Source: Streptomyces cacaoi
GTDB taxonomy: Bacteria > Actinomycetota > Actinomycetes > Streptomycetales > Streptomycetaceae
Length of the DNA stretch: 64,000 nucleotides
Assembly (NCBI RefSeq): GCF_006539165.1
Contig: NZ_BJMM01000013.1
Span: forward strand, 62,001-126,000
Direction: 5' to 3'
Shown here: positions 38,501 through 46,379 of the stretch, piece after piece
How the letters are laid out: each line of letters starts with the position of its first letter
Position numbering within the stretch: the first letter of the stretch is position 1
The notes under the pieces: generated by a model
Seen by the model: the letters and a program-made list of their open reading frames with translations, nothing else
Databases searched by the model: none
What the model was told of the DNA's origin: nothing
Translations under genes and position numbers: made by a program

Positions 38501-39313
38501 CCCCTCCCGAAGGTGGTACGTGCGCACCTCCCGGAAGGCACCGGTGACGGCGCACACCTGGGCCAGCTCCGCCAGCGCCCCCCGCCACAGGACGGTGGAG
38601 CTGGAGACGTCCATCACCAGCCGGATCCGGGTGCCGGCCGTCGTCGCGCCGCGCAGCACCGGCACCACCAGGCCCGTCTCGGCGGCGCGTTCGGCGGTGG
38701 CCTGCTCGTCCAGCTGCCCGTCCCGGGTGCCGACCGGCGGCTGGTAGCCCTGGAGCGGGCGCAGGGCGCGCTGGAGTTCCGGGACGCCGGGCAGCACGGT
38801 GGCGGCCGGGGCGCGCACCGGCACGGCACGCAGCCGGGGGCCGTCCCCGGTCTCCGGGGTCCGGCCGCGCTGCGGGGGCACGGGGCGGCCGGAGCGCAGA
38901 CCGGCGGTCGCCGGCTCGGGTTCCGCCGTCCCGCGCCGGCCGCCCGGCTCCGTCTCCGGCTCGTCCGCCGGGGGCTTCGGACGGTCCCCGGGCGGCGGGG
39001 GCACCGGCCCGTCCGCCGCGGTGTCGTCGCCGGGCGGAGCGGGCGTCCCGCCGCCCGCGGGCGGGACGTGCCGGGCCAGCCACAGCAGCTCCGCCAGCTC
39101 CCGCGCCGAGGGCCCGCCGTCGGCGCCCTCCTCCCGGCGCCCCGGCAACGCGGCCAGCCGGGCGGCCAGTTCGGCCACGGGACCGGGCCCGGCGGGGCCG
39201 GTCCCGGGAGCCGACCCGCCGTCCGCAGGGCCGGGGGGCCGGTCCGACGGGCCGGGGGAGCCGGGAAGGCGGGGCGCTCCGCTGCCCCCGCCCTCGCTCG
39301 CTTCGGTGGGCAT
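35537..39313 (-). CDS. SAV_2336 vWA-like protein fused to a catalytically dead trypsin/VMAP module (copy B)
   Basis: A 1258-residue fusion. The N-terminal two-thirds parallels copy A: helix ELAARLAALPG, Pro-rich linker, vWA-like domain with intact MIDAS-type MDVSSST (near 234) and LTLVLSDCAGPLW, then the helical domain with AVLVLKHVSAYVERHFGRRSRNFPAYALARLTG. From about residue 655 it continues into a trypsin-fold segment (GFFLAPGWVVTVPAAG ... RPLAFVQVP ... PRPGAPVRD) and a VMAP C-terminal region (RRAYLYGILARLEPPASASTVLELV, VAVHLDPVAGPSGVRYDW). Aligned with copy A, all three catalytic residues are replaced: His by Ala, Asp by Pro, Ser by Pro. ATG 39313 lies two bases after the MoxR-B stop. It is plausibly a scaffold or decoy that lets one protein carry both the vWA and VMAP interfaces. 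Confidence 0.85.
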   Translation of the reverse strand: MPTEASEGGGSGAPRLPGSPGPSDRPPGPADGGSAPGTGPAGPGPVAELAARLAALPGRREEGADGGPSARELAELLWLARHVPPAGGGTPAPPGDDTAADGPVPPPPGDRPKPPADEPETEPGGRRGTAEPEPATAGLRSGRPVPPQRGRTPETGDGPRLRAVPVRAPAATVLPGVPELQRALRPLQGYQPPVGTRDGQLDEQATAERAAETGLVVPVLRGATTAGTRIRLVMDVSSSTVLWRGALAELAQVCAVTGAFREVRTYHLREGRDGTVLASPDHAGRRMPCPAERLRDPTGQQLTLVLSDCAGPLWRAGRMQRLLHHWASGAPVALVQPLPQRLWRRTHLPAEPGVLRRREGRGARLAFTGGPTARAAPGARALPVPVLALNRDALGAWARLLSGSTGLSQPGAVGWVRPDHPSAGPRPARPTGDRRAAELLRAFRTTASREAVRLAVCLSAAPLTLPVMQLVQRTMLPSTGPEVLAEVVLSGLLHRAEGEPGAAEDAYAFAPGVRRTLLRSLPKGEAVLVLKHVSAYVERHFGRRSRNFPAYALARLTGTEPPDAGAPADPADLPPAFAEVPAAVVRRFGGEPEPVEPAERPAPGTLPGVERVDPADRADSAGRTDTAADSADSADGADGAESAGRSGVAGPGARGREAQEVRRAVVRVVPEGGGPWVNGFFLAPGWVVTVPAAGAAEDRVTVETATGQRFTAVRTTDRTAPAWQRPLAFVQVPEAAAPDCLWLADQQADEDAAVLVQGWAPGSPSRGPEFTTVAGGPDGPRPREHTEPRPGAPVRDAATGEVVGVHVPVPGAARRRRRPVWAGAPDGGRLPWRALVRAHDLHHWRRLSSGGHSWPRQAQRNAPEDTGFGPVRRAYLYGILARLEPPASASTVLELVSGVVGPYGYAVPGPLGWRDGVAMVRAATAEPGVADVLRYAVRVWAAYGPGGPRRPWEALHAWAESVAASLPEGPVREEVLRTLEDPPPAAQYGGVAVHLDPVAGPSGVRYDWSVELEHGERSTLIETGHGPDTAEGLPGELSGPLSFALDLGDVGQGVAGVRFALPPELFDLPVDAWRVGTGPPLGATRHITVMARGRRRHPRRRDRWEGIHREQASGLEPVPLLLGEDAGDIHHRLNSCPDNTVPVHCGPVSHRSDPQAAQAVAAALRAGYGLLLWRRDEGEHEGCEEFQQRAFECVRRAGDAEGLLDLVHALRRAQQREDGPATRWVRDLAVLYDPPDAPADDSWPLPAPRLRRRGAPGG

Positions 39314-39315
39314 GG

Positions 39316-40431
39316 TCAGCGGTTCCCGTGCTCGCCCGAGGAGTCGAGGGGCCGCATCAGGAGTTCGGCCAGCCGCTCCCGGTCGGGACCGCCGCCGGGC
39401 GTGGCCCGCTGCGTCAGATAGACGGCGTTGAGCAGCTGGTCGGCGGCGCGCAGCGCACCGGGACTGCTGGTGAGGAACTCCCGGATCAGCGCCTCCCGTT
39501 CCTCGTTGCCGGAGTACCCGGAGTACCCGGAGCCCCCGCCGTCCCCGCCGTCCCCGGCGTTCCCGAAGTGCGCGTGCACCATGGCCGCGAGGCGCTCGGC
39601 ACCGGCCTGGTCGTTGGCGGGCGAGGCCAGGTCCAGACGCAGACAGCGGCGCAACAGCGGTGCGGGGAAGTCCCGTTCGCCGTTGCTGGTGAGGACGACG
39701 ACGGGGAACGCACGGCAGCGGACCCGGCCCCCGCGCACCCGCGCCCGGGTGCCGTCGTCGGTGAGGACGTCGGTCTCCGGCTCCCGGTCGGCGATCCGCT
39801 CCAGCTCGGGAAGGGTGAACTCGCCCTCCTCCAGCACGTTCAGCAGATCGTTCGGCAGATCGATGTCGCTCTTGTCCAGCTCGTCGACCAGCAGCACCCG
39901 GGGCCGCTCGTAGGGCAGCAGCGCCGTCCCCAGCGGGCCGAGCCGCAGATAGCGGCCGATCGACTCGTCGGACCGGGCCGCCGGCCGCTGTCCGGGCACC
40001 TGCCCGTGGTCGCGCGCCGCGAGCTGGGCGTCCTGGAGCCGGGCGATGGCGTCGTAGGCGTACAGCCCGTCGCGCAGCGTCGTCCGGCTCACGACGGGCC
40101 ACCGCAGCACCCGGCCCAGCCCCAGCTCGTGCGCGAGGGCGTGCGCCAGCGTGGACTTGCCCGCGCCCGGGTCGCCGGTCACCAGCAGCGGACGGCGCAG
40201 ATACAGCGCCGCGTTGATCAGCTCCAGCTCCTCGGTACGCCACACGGGCCGCGCGCCGGGCGGCCGGGCGGCGCCCAGCCGGCGCGTGGACTCCGAGCCG
40301 AGCGGCGGCACCTCGGTGAGCGGCGGGCCGCCGTCGAACTCCCGCCAGGGCGGCGGTTCCGGCAGGCGGTCGATGCCGTCGTGGGGGTCGGCGGTGCCCC
40401 GGAAGACGAACCAGTCGGGGACGACGCTCAC
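39316..40431 (-). CDS. MoxR-family AAA+ ATPase (copy B)
   Basis: A 371-residue paralogue of the copy A ATPase. Walker A is GDPGAGKST (about 85), followed by the strongly shared stretch LAHALAHELGLGRVLRWPVVSRTTL. Walker B is VLLVDELDKSDIDLP (about 180) and the sensor region is VVLTSNGERDFPAPLLRRC. It differs from copy A by a Gly/Asp/Ser-Tyr-rich insertion (GNAGDGGDGGGSGYSGYSGN, near 310-330). The GTG start has a GAGGAG ribosome binding site, 64 bases after the VMAP-B stop. It would energise remodelling of the downstream vWA/pseudo-VMAP fusion. The high similarity of the two MoxR copies argues that the sets arose by duplication. Confidence 0.93.
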   Translation of the reverse strand: MSVVPDWFVFRGTADPHDGIDRLPEPPPWREFDGGPPLTEVPPLGSESTRRLGAARPPGARPVWRTEELELINAALYLRRPLLVTGDPGAGKSTLAHALAHELGLGRVLRWPVVSRTTLRDGLYAYDAIARLQDAQLAARDHGQVPGQRPAARSDESIGRYLRLGPLGTALLPYERPRVLLVDELDKSDIDLPNDLLNVLEEGEFTLPELERIADREPETDVLTDDGTRARVRGGRVRCRAFPVVVLTSNGERDFPAPLLRRCLRLDLASPANDQAGAERLAAMVHAHFGNAGDGGDGGGSGYSGYSGNEEREALIREFLTSSPGALRAADQLLNAVYLTQRATPGGGPDRERLAELLMRPLDSSGEHGNR

Positions 40432-40495
40432 GTGCTGCTCCTCACTTCGCTGCCGGTGGCCGTGCGCGGTCCGCCCGGTGCCGGGCCGGCGCGCG

Positions 40496-43459
40496 TCACG
40501 GCGAGTCCAAGGTGTCGGCGGGGCCCGGGCCGGGGACGGGCCTGCGGGGGTCGTCGTAGAGCAGCACCAGGTGCTCGGCCCAGTCCGCCGTGCGGTCGCC
40601 CAGGCTGATGCGCTCGCGCAGCACCCGCAACTGCTCCGGCAGGGCGCCCGCGTGCCGCGCCTCCCGGACCAACTCGGCAGCGCGCGCGAGGAGTTCCCGG
40701 CACCCGTCGGCCGCGCAGGCCTCCGGGTGGCGCCGCGGCGCGCTCCACAGGGCGAGCCCGTAGCCCGCGCGCACCACCTCGCGCAGCGCCGCGTCGCCGC
40801 CCGGGCCCGCCCGGCACAGCACCGGCACGGCGTGCGCCGGCGCGCCCGCCAGCCGCTCCGCGTGCCCCCGCCACCGACCGTGCTCGTGCCCCTGCCCGGC
40901 ACCGCTGCCACCGCCGAAGGGCTCCCCGTACGGGTCCTCGCCGCCCTCCCCGCGGGTCTCGTCCCCGAACACGGCCCCGTCCGGGCCGACATCCGGTTCG
41001 ACGTACGGGCCGACGTGCGGGCCGACGTCGTGGGAACCGCCACCGTACGGGTCGTCAGCGAACGCGGCGCCGCCGAACGCCTCGTCTCCGTACGGGTGTT
41101 CGCCGTACGGGGTGGTGCCCGGCTCGGCGGACGCCTGGGGTGCGGGCGGCAGCGCGAGCGCCTCCAGGGCGCCCCGGAGGGTGGCGTGCCAGCGCTTGCC
41201 CCACGTGTGCTCGCCGGGCCGGGGCGCCCCGTCCGGCGGGCCGCCGGCCCGGGAGAGATCGCGGACGACGACCTGCCGGTGCACGCCGAACAGCCGGTCC
41301 TGCGGATCGGGCCGCAGCCCGCTGCCCACCAGCGCGGGCCGCCACAGATGCACGTCGATGTCGAAGTGCTCGAGCGGCACGGCCAGTTCGAGACGGGCGT
41401 GCCGCGTCGCGGTGTCCGTGCGCGCGAACGCCTCGCGCAGCGGCCGGGCCAGCTGGAGCGGCAGCTCCTGCCGGGTGGCGCCCTGCCCGGTCTCCAGCCG
41501 CTCGCCGGCGCGCAGGCTGTCGGGCGTGCCCGTCCAGGTCCACACCCTCCAGTAGAACCGGACCGCCTCGTGGCCCTCCCCGGCGCCATGGCCGCCGTAC
41601 CCCCCGTAGAGGGCCGGTTCCAGCTCGACGGCGACGACGGGCCCGCCGTCCCGCACATCCGCCTCCCGCACGGCGACGGGCACGGGCGCGGCGTACGGGC
41701 CGACCGGGGCGCCGGGAAGGACCGGGCGAGCGGGCCCGTGCTGCGCGGGAAGAGCCTCCGGGTACGCCGGGTCAGGGAACCGGTCGCCCCGCCCGGGCTG
41801 CCCCGGATGAGCCGGATGCGCGGGGTAACCGGTGCGCGCGGCCTCGTGCGGATACGCGGCGGGGCCGGGCCCGGACGCGGACCGCCCACCGGAACGCCAC
41901 TCCCCGGCTGTGTGTTCGACGGTTTCAGCGGTTTCAGCGAGGTCAGCGGTTGCAGCGGTTTCAGCGGTTTCAACGGGTCCAGCGTGCTCGACGTACTCGA
42001 CGTGCACGGCATGGTCCGCGTGCTCGGCGTACCCTGGCCGCTCCGGGTGCCGGGCGTACCCGGAGGGCCCGGCGTACTCGGCGTACTCGGCGTGCTCGGC
42101 GTACTCAGCCCGTTCGGCATGTCCGGCGTGTTCGGCGTCCCGGACGAGGTCCAGCACCCGGTTCAGCAGAGCACGCTGCGCCGGCGGCAGGGCGTCGGCC
42201 CGCTCACCGGCCCAGTCCAGCAGCGCGTCCGCGCTCCCCGGGCTGGAGGCGTGGCAGGTGGCGGCGACCGAGAGCAGATAGTGCAGAAAGGCCACCTCGT
42301 CGCCGTCGGCCGTCTCGTACAGCCAGCCGTGCCCGTCCCGCCAGTCGCGGGGCGCGGACGCCGGGTCCCACAGCGGCTCCTCGCCCAGCACCTCGGCGAC
42401 ATGGTCCTCGACATCGGCGGCCGCCTCGGGGCAGGGCAGTTCGGCGAGCAGCGCGAGCGCCGTCAGCCGGTCGCGCGGCCCCCAGCCGCCCGGCGTTCCC
42501 CGGCCGCCCGTCAGCAGGGCCTCCTGCGCGGCGGCCCACGCGCCCCGCGACCCCGCGCCCGGACCGCCGCGACCGCTCCTGCCGCCCGCGTCGCGGGCCC
42601 GGGCACGCGCCCTGCCGCGTGCCGCGCCGGAGCCCCGGCCGCGCCGCCCGGGCGCCCGGCCGCGCGGATCGTGCCAGCGGTCGTGTGCACGGATCAGCGC
42701 CTGGTACGGGTCGGGCCCCAGCAGTTGGTGGTCGCCCACCGGGACGGCGTGGCTGAGGCCGCGCAGCGCGGTCGTCCCGATCGCGAGGCCGCCGTCCCGG
42801 TTGCGCCGGCGGGCCTTGACGATGCCCACGACGGCGCCCCGGTCCGGATCGAGGACCGGCCCGCCCGAGGCGCCGTGCGGGATCTCGGTGTCCGGCCCGA
42901 GCAGGGTGCCGTGCGCCCCGTCGGCCCCGCTGACCGCGCACCGTCCGCTCCAGCGGCGCGGCGGACGGCCGGGGGCGGCGAGCCAGCCGTACGCGCAGAC
43001 GCGCACCGGGCGGTCGCCACGGTCGGTCAGCCAGACGCAGGCGGGCTCCCGGCTGTCCGGAAACGGCGTCACGAGCCGCACCAGCGCGAGGTCCTGCTCG
43101 GGGCCCCCGTTCTCGTCGTCGACGATCCAGTAGCCGGCCCGCGCCGCCGCCGTGCCGTACTCGCCGTGCACGAGAAAGGTGCGGGTGCCGTCGGCGCCGA
43201 GCCGGTCCGCGGGATCACCGGAGGGGCCGTGCAGGACGTGCGCGCAGGTCAGCACCCAGCCCGGTGCCACACAGAAGCCGCTGCCCCACAGCCCGCCGCC
43301 GGCTCCGGCCCCGCTCCCGGCGCCTGCCGCGCTCCCCGCGGTGCCGACTCCCGCCGGACTCCCGGTTCCTGCCGGGCCCGCCGGACCGGACGTTCCCTGC
43401 GCCCCGTGCGGCCCGAGCCACACCGTGGCCCGGCCGACCAGCGTCTCCAGCCCGCTCAT
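40496..43459 (-). CDS. Trypsin-like protease with VMAP C-terminal region and long Tyr/His-rich linkers (copy B)
   Basis: A 987-residue protein. The S1 domain triad is complete: His in GWVLTCAHVL (H74), Asp in EQDLALVRL (D123) and Ser in HGASGGPVLD (S198). A middle helical region follows (RDRLTALALLAELPCPEAAADVEDHVAEVL, then DALLDWAGERADALPPAQRALLNRVLDLV). Two low-complexity stretches follow: an Ala/Glu/His/Tyr-rich run (AEYAEHAEYAEYA) and a second Tyr/Gly/Asp-rich run near 780-850. The VMAP C-terminal segment reads VVAVELEPALYGG and RFYWRVWTWTG, then LLARAAELVREARHAG. No signal peptide. The ATG overlaps the Trypco1 stop (ATGA), so translation is coupled. This is the only protease in set B with an intact triad; its partner fusion is inactive. 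Confidence 0.87.
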   Translation of the reverse strand: MSGLETLVGRATVWLGPHGAQGTSGPAGPAGTGSPAGVGTAGSAAGAGSGAGAGGGLWGSGFCVAPGWVLTCAHVLHGPSGDPADRLGADGTRTFLVHGEYGTAAARAGYWIVDDENGGPEQDLALVRLVTPFPDSREPACVWLTDRGDRPVRVCAYGWLAAPGRPPRRWSGRCAVSGADGAHGTLLGPDTEIPHGASGGPVLDPDRGAVVGIVKARRRNRDGGLAIGTTALRGLSHAVPVGDHQLLGPDPYQALIRAHDRWHDPRGRAPGRRGRGSGAARGRARARARDAGGRSGRGGPGAGSRGAWAAAQEALLTGGRGTPGGWGPRDRLTALALLAELPCPEAAADVEDHVAEVLGEEPLWDPASAPRDWRDGHGWLYETADGDEVAFLHYLLSVAATCHASSPGSADALLDWAGERADALPPAQRALLNRVLDLVRDAEHAGHAERAEYAEHAEYAEYAGPSGYARHPERPGYAEHADHAVHVEYVEHAGPVETAETAATADLAETAETVEHTAGEWRSGGRSASGPGPAAYPHEAARTGYPAHPAHPGQPGRGDRFPDPAYPEALPAQHGPARPVLPGAPVGPYAAPVPVAVREADVRDGGPVVAVELEPALYGGYGGHGAGEGHEAVRFYWRVWTWTGTPDSLRAGERLETGQGATRQELPLQLARPLREAFARTDTATRHARLELAVPLEHFDIDVHLWRPALVGSGLRPDPQDRLFGVHRQVVVRDLSRAGGPPDGAPRPGEHTWGKRWHATLRGALEALALPPAPQASAEPGTTPYGEHPYGDEAFGGAAFADDPYGGGSHDVGPHVGPYVEPDVGPDGAVFGDETRGEGGEDPYGEPFGGGSGAGQGHEHGRWRGHAERLAGAPAHAVPVLCRAGPGGDAALREVVRAGYGLALWSAPRRHPEACAADGCRELLARAAELVREARHAGALPEQLRVLRERISLGDRTADWAEHLVLLYDDPRRPVPGPGPADTLDSP
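41985..42130 (-). repeat. Short tandem repeats encoding Ala-Glu-(His/Tyr) units in VMAP-B
   Basis: The DNA alternates units like GGCGTACTCGGC and GGCGTGCTCGGC. On the coding (minus) strand they give a run of Glu-His/Tyr-Ala triplets. Because the unit is a multiple of three, expansion would lengthen the linker without a frameshift. Confidence 0.7.
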
Positions 43460-43914
43460 CCGGCCCGCGAGCCGGTCGCGTCCGGGCCGTCGCCCGCACC
43501 CGCCGGCCGGGGCTCCGGCACTCCGCTCGCCGGGTCACCGGCCGGCTCCCGCCCGTCCCGGGCGTCCCGGGCGTCCCGGTGCCAGGTCAGGGTGACGGAC
43601 ACCGCCGCCTTGGCCTCCCCGTCGGCCAGGACGGCGGAGAGCACCCGGCCCGGCTTGACGGCGAGTTCGACCCCGAACGTCGCGCTGACCTCGTCCGGCC
43701 GGGCCTCGCGCGCGGCCCCCAGCACCGCCGAACCGACGCCGCTGATCACCTCGTTGAGCTGCCGCGCCCGCGCCATGAGCTGGTCGGCCGCTCCGACGTC
43801 GTCGTACTGGAACTCCTCGGCGCCGGGCGGCACCTCCGCCTCGTCGAGCACGTGCACTCTCGCGAGCACGGTCTCCCCGCCCGGCAGCACGATTTCCCGG
43901 ATCTCCCGCTCCAC
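43456..43914 (-). CDS. Trypsin-co-occurring domain (Trypco1, CU044_2847-type) protein
   Basis: A 152-residue protein. The N-terminal strand EREIREIVLPGGETVLARVHV, then QLMARARQLNEVISGVGSAVLGAAREARPDEVSATFGVELAVKPGRVLS and AKAAVSVTLTW, match the CU044_2847/Trypco1 family, which is regularly encoded beside trypsin-like proteins in conflict-type operons. The last 40 residues are Asp/Arg/Pro-rich and disordered. The GTG start has GAGG 6 bases upstream; the frame extends further back but only as Arg-rich sequence. Its stop overlaps the ATG of VMAP-B by four bases, so the two are translated together, and it is the likely first gene of set B. Its biochemical role is not known; direct binding to the protease is likely from the coupling. 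Confidence 0.82.
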   Translation of the reverse strand: MEREIREIVLPGGETVLARVHVLDEAEVPPGAEEFQYDDVGAADQLMARARQLNEVISGVGSAVLGAAREARPDEVSATFGVELAVKPGRVLSAVLADGEAKAAVSVTLTWHRDARDARDGREPAGDPASGVPEPRPAGAGDGPDATGSRAG

Positions 43915-44058
43915 GCCTGACCTCGAATCCCCTCGGCCCGTCCGCCGTCGGCCGGCACAGATGCGAATTCCCGTGCCGCCCGCCCCAATTGAACCCCCGA
44001 CGCGGGCCGGACGCGACCGTCCACCCGGCCGGGGTGCGGCAGCGGGCACCCGGCGGGA

Positions 44059-45351
44059 TCAGTTCCCGGGTCCGCCGGGGCCCCGCAGGAGCGTGCCGAT
44101 GTGCGCGGTGGCGGCGGACAACCGGCGGCGGATCTCCCCCAGTTGCGCCGCGTCGACGCCGTGGTCGCGTGCGGCGTCCCGGACCTCGTCCCGGAACCGG
44201 TCCAGAAGCCGTTCCAGATCCCGGACCGCGTCCCCGCCGGACCGCTCCGGCCCGCCGTCCCCCGTACGGGCCCCCTCGGCACCGGGCCAGTCCGCAACGC
44301 CCCCTTCCACACCCGACGCCGCCTGCTCGCCCCGCTCGGCTCCCCCGGCGTGCTCGGTGTGCTCGGTGTGCTCGGTGTGCTCGGTGTGCTCACCCCGCTC
44401 GGCCCCCTCGGCGAACTCGCCCCGCTCGGCGTGGACATCGGACCGGGAAGGGGTCTCGGACCGGGACGAGGCATCGGAGCGGGGAGGGGTGTCGGACCGG
44501 GACGAGGCGTCGGAGCGGGAAGCGGCGTCGGAGCGGGCGGGCTCGTCCGGCTCCGCGCGCGTAGAGGGCGGCCAGGCCGTGGCCTGTCCGGCGGCACGGC
44601 CCAGATTCCCCATCTCCCGGGCGAGTTCGGACATCCCCTCCCGCACGGCGCCGGGCCAGTCCCCGCTGCGCGTGTGCGTCTGCACCTGCTCCTGGACCTG
44701 CCGCACGATGCGCTGCATCTCGGCCACGGCCTCGGTGTGCGCCTCGCGCTCCTTCTTCGCCAGCCGCCTGGCCTGCTGTGCCTCCTGCCGCGCCTTGCGG
44801 GCCTGTTCCTTCCACTCGTCCTTCGCCCGGCGCAGCTCCTCCTTCGCCTCGCGCCAGGCGTCCCTGCCGGCTTCCCCGGCGCCGTCGCCTCCGGCCCCCT
44901 GCTCGCCGGCCCCGTTCCAGGCCCCCCAGGCACGGGCCCAGGGCGACTCGCCGGCGCGTCCGCCGCGTGCCCTGCGGGCCTGTTCGCGCGTCTCGCGGCG
45001 CAGATCGCCGGCCGAGCCGCTGACGTCCTCGCGGATGTCCTCGGCGAGCGCGGCCAGCGAGTCGCGGATCTCGACCTCCAGCTCGGCCAGTTCGGCCTGA
45101 CGGCCGTCGAGTTCGGCGCGCCCCGCCTCGGTGATCGAGTAGACCTTGCGGCCCTTCTCGGTGGTGTGGCTGACCAGCCCTTCGGCCTCCAGCTTCGCCA
45201 GCCGGGGGTAGACGGTGCCGGCGGACGGCGCGTACAGCCCCTGGAAGCGCTCTTCCAGGAGCCGGATCACCTCGTAGCCGTGCCGGGGGGCCTCTGCCAG
45301 CAGCATCAGCAGGTACAGGCGCAGACGGCCGTGTGCGAAGACGGGGGGCAT
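44059..45351 (-). CDS. PadR-family regulator with very long coiled-coil and low-complexity extension
   Basis: A 430-residue protein; PadR proteins are usually 100-200. The winged helix is at the N-terminus (LYLLMLLAEAPRHGYEVIRLLEERFQGLYAPSAGTVYPRLAKLEAEGLV, with wing TEKGRKVYSITEAGRAEL). After it come Glu/Arg/Lys/Ala-rich helices (about 85-250) that look like an extended coiled coil, then Ser-Asp-Arg repeats (ASRSDASSRSD), a TEH triplet run, and a C-terminal helix. The ATG is one base after the DUF4097 stop, so the two genes form an operon. A perfect inverted repeat upstream of the pair is a good operator candidate. PadR proteins repress until a ligand or stress relieves them. Confidence 0.88.
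   Translation of the reverse strand: MPPVFAHGRLRLYLLMLLAEAPRHGYEVIRLLEERFQGLYAPSAGTVYPRLAKLEAEGLVSHTTEKGRKVYSITEAGRAELDGRQAELAELEVEIRDSLAALAEDIREDVSGSAGDLRRETREQARRARGGRAGESPWARAWGAWNGAGEQGAGGDGAGEAGRDAWREAKEELRRAKDEWKEQARKARQEAQQARRLAKKEREAHTEAVAEMQRIVRQVQEQVQTHTRSGDWPGAVREGMSELAREMGNLGRAAGQATAWPPSTRAEPDEPARSDAASRSDASSRSDTPPRSDASSRSETPSRSDVHAERGEFAEGAERGEHTEHTEHTEHTEHAGGAERGEQAASGVEGGVADWPGAEGARTGDGGPERSGGDAVRDLERLLDRFRDEVRDAARDHGVDAAQLGEIRRRLSAATAHIGTLLRGPGGPGN
44350..44390 (-). repeat. Nine-base tandem repeats in padR
   Basis: Four perfect copies of GTGCTCGGT followed by a partial fifth, encoding an EHT/TEH triplet run on the minus strand. In frame, so length changes are tolerated. Confidence 0.85.
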
Positions 45352-45352
45352 G

Positions 45353-46222
45353 TCACAGGTCCTTCGCTGGGGTGGGCGTTGCGGGCGCGGCCGCGGGGTG
45401 CTCCGGGCGGTCCAGCAGCGCGACCCCGCCGGAGACGGTGGCGGCGTGGAGGGTGCCGCGTCCGGCGCCGAGGACACCGGTGACGCGCTGGTCGCCCCAA
45501 CCGCCGCCGAGGTGCAGGGCGTCGAAGGAGCTGGAGAGCGGGCCGCCGGCGGTCCTGGCGTCGACCACGGTGTCCGCGTCGGCGGGCAGCCGGATCGCGA
45601 GTTCGCCGGAGACGCTGGAGAGCCGGATCTCGCGCGGCTCGCGCACCCCGGACCGCAGGTCGAGGATCATCGAGCCGCTCACGGAGTCCGCGCGGATCCG
45701 GGTGGAGCCCCCGTCGACGCAGGTGAGGTCGCCGGAGACGGTCTGGTGGCGGAGGGGACCGGTGAGCCGCTGGGCCTCGACGCCGCCGGACACCGTCTCG
45801 ACGGAGACCGGCCCGGCGAGGTCGACGAGGGTGGTGTCCCCGGAGACGCCGCGCAGCCGGGTGCGCCCGCTGACGCCGGAGACGACGGTGGTGGCCCCGA
45901 CCACGCCCACCGCCAGCCCGGCCCGCGCGGGCACCGAGACCGAGACCTGCGCAGCGCGCCGCCGGACCGCGCCGTCCGGCCGGTCGAGGAAGCTCTTCCA
46001 GGACAGATCCCGGTAGGCGACGACGAGCTTTCCCCCTTCGCGGCGCACCCGCAGGGGCGGGCCGTGTACCTCACCGATCTCGACCCGCGTCGTGGGCTCG
46101 TCCGTCCCGACGACGTTGACGGTCCCGTTGACGATCCGGATGTCCAGCTCGGTCACGGCGTCGGTGAAGTCGATCCGCCGCGGCTCGGAGATCCGCCACG
46201 AGCTTGCGTCGGTTCCTGGCAC
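45353..46222 (-). CDS. DUF4097 beta-repeat protein
   Basis: A 289-residue protein made of repeated short beta strands with Gly-Val-Ser-Gly turns (VVSGVSGRTRLRGVSGDTTLVDLAGPVSVETVSGGVEAQ, then SVSGSMILDLRSG, SSVSGELAIRLPADAD), the hallmark of DUF4097. The fold is a right-handed beta helix-like solenoid. The family often sits beside PadR or PspC-type genes. No signal peptide or membrane segment is seen. GTG 46222 has a GGGAGGT ribosome binding site and starts just before the conserved strand WRISEPRRIDF; the reading frame extends upstream across the tandem repeats but is unlikely to be translated there. It is in an operon with the PadR gene. Confidence 0.85.
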   Translation of the reverse strand: MPGTDASSWRISEPRRIDFTDAVTELDIRIVNGTVNVVGTDEPTTRVEIGEVHGPPLRVRREGGKLVVAYRDLSWKSFLDRPDGAVRRRAAQVSVSVPARAGLAVGVVGATTVVSGVSGRTRLRGVSGDTTLVDLAGPVSVETVSGGVEAQRLTGPLRHQTVSGDLTCVDGGSTRIRADSVSGSMILDLRSGVREPREIRLSSVSGELAIRLPADADTVVDARTAGGPLSSSFDALHLGGGWGDQRVTGVLGAGRGTLHAATVSGGVALLDRPEHPAAAPATPTPAKDL

Positions 46223-46379
46223 GGTGACCTCCCGGCTCGGCCCCTGTGTCGCGAGGGGAACGCGATAGGTTCCGCCGGCACCGAGGGCCGCACGGGGACA
46301 CCGCGCTCCGGCACCGAGGCGTTCGACCTGCGGCGCGACGGCGCGGGCTGTGCGAACGGACGGCGCCGCGACACAGGTG

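Noticed and set aside
32930..39421. Plus-strand open frame of over 2000 codons through the VMAP/MoxR block
   Set aside because: The sequence is Gly/Arg/Ala-rich shadow of the minus-strand MoxR, VMAP and SAV_2336 genes, which carry clear motifs and ribosome binding sites.
40151..45100. Plus-strand open frame of over 1600 codons opposite VMAP-B and padR
   Set aside because: Same reason: no motif and antiparallel to well supported genes.
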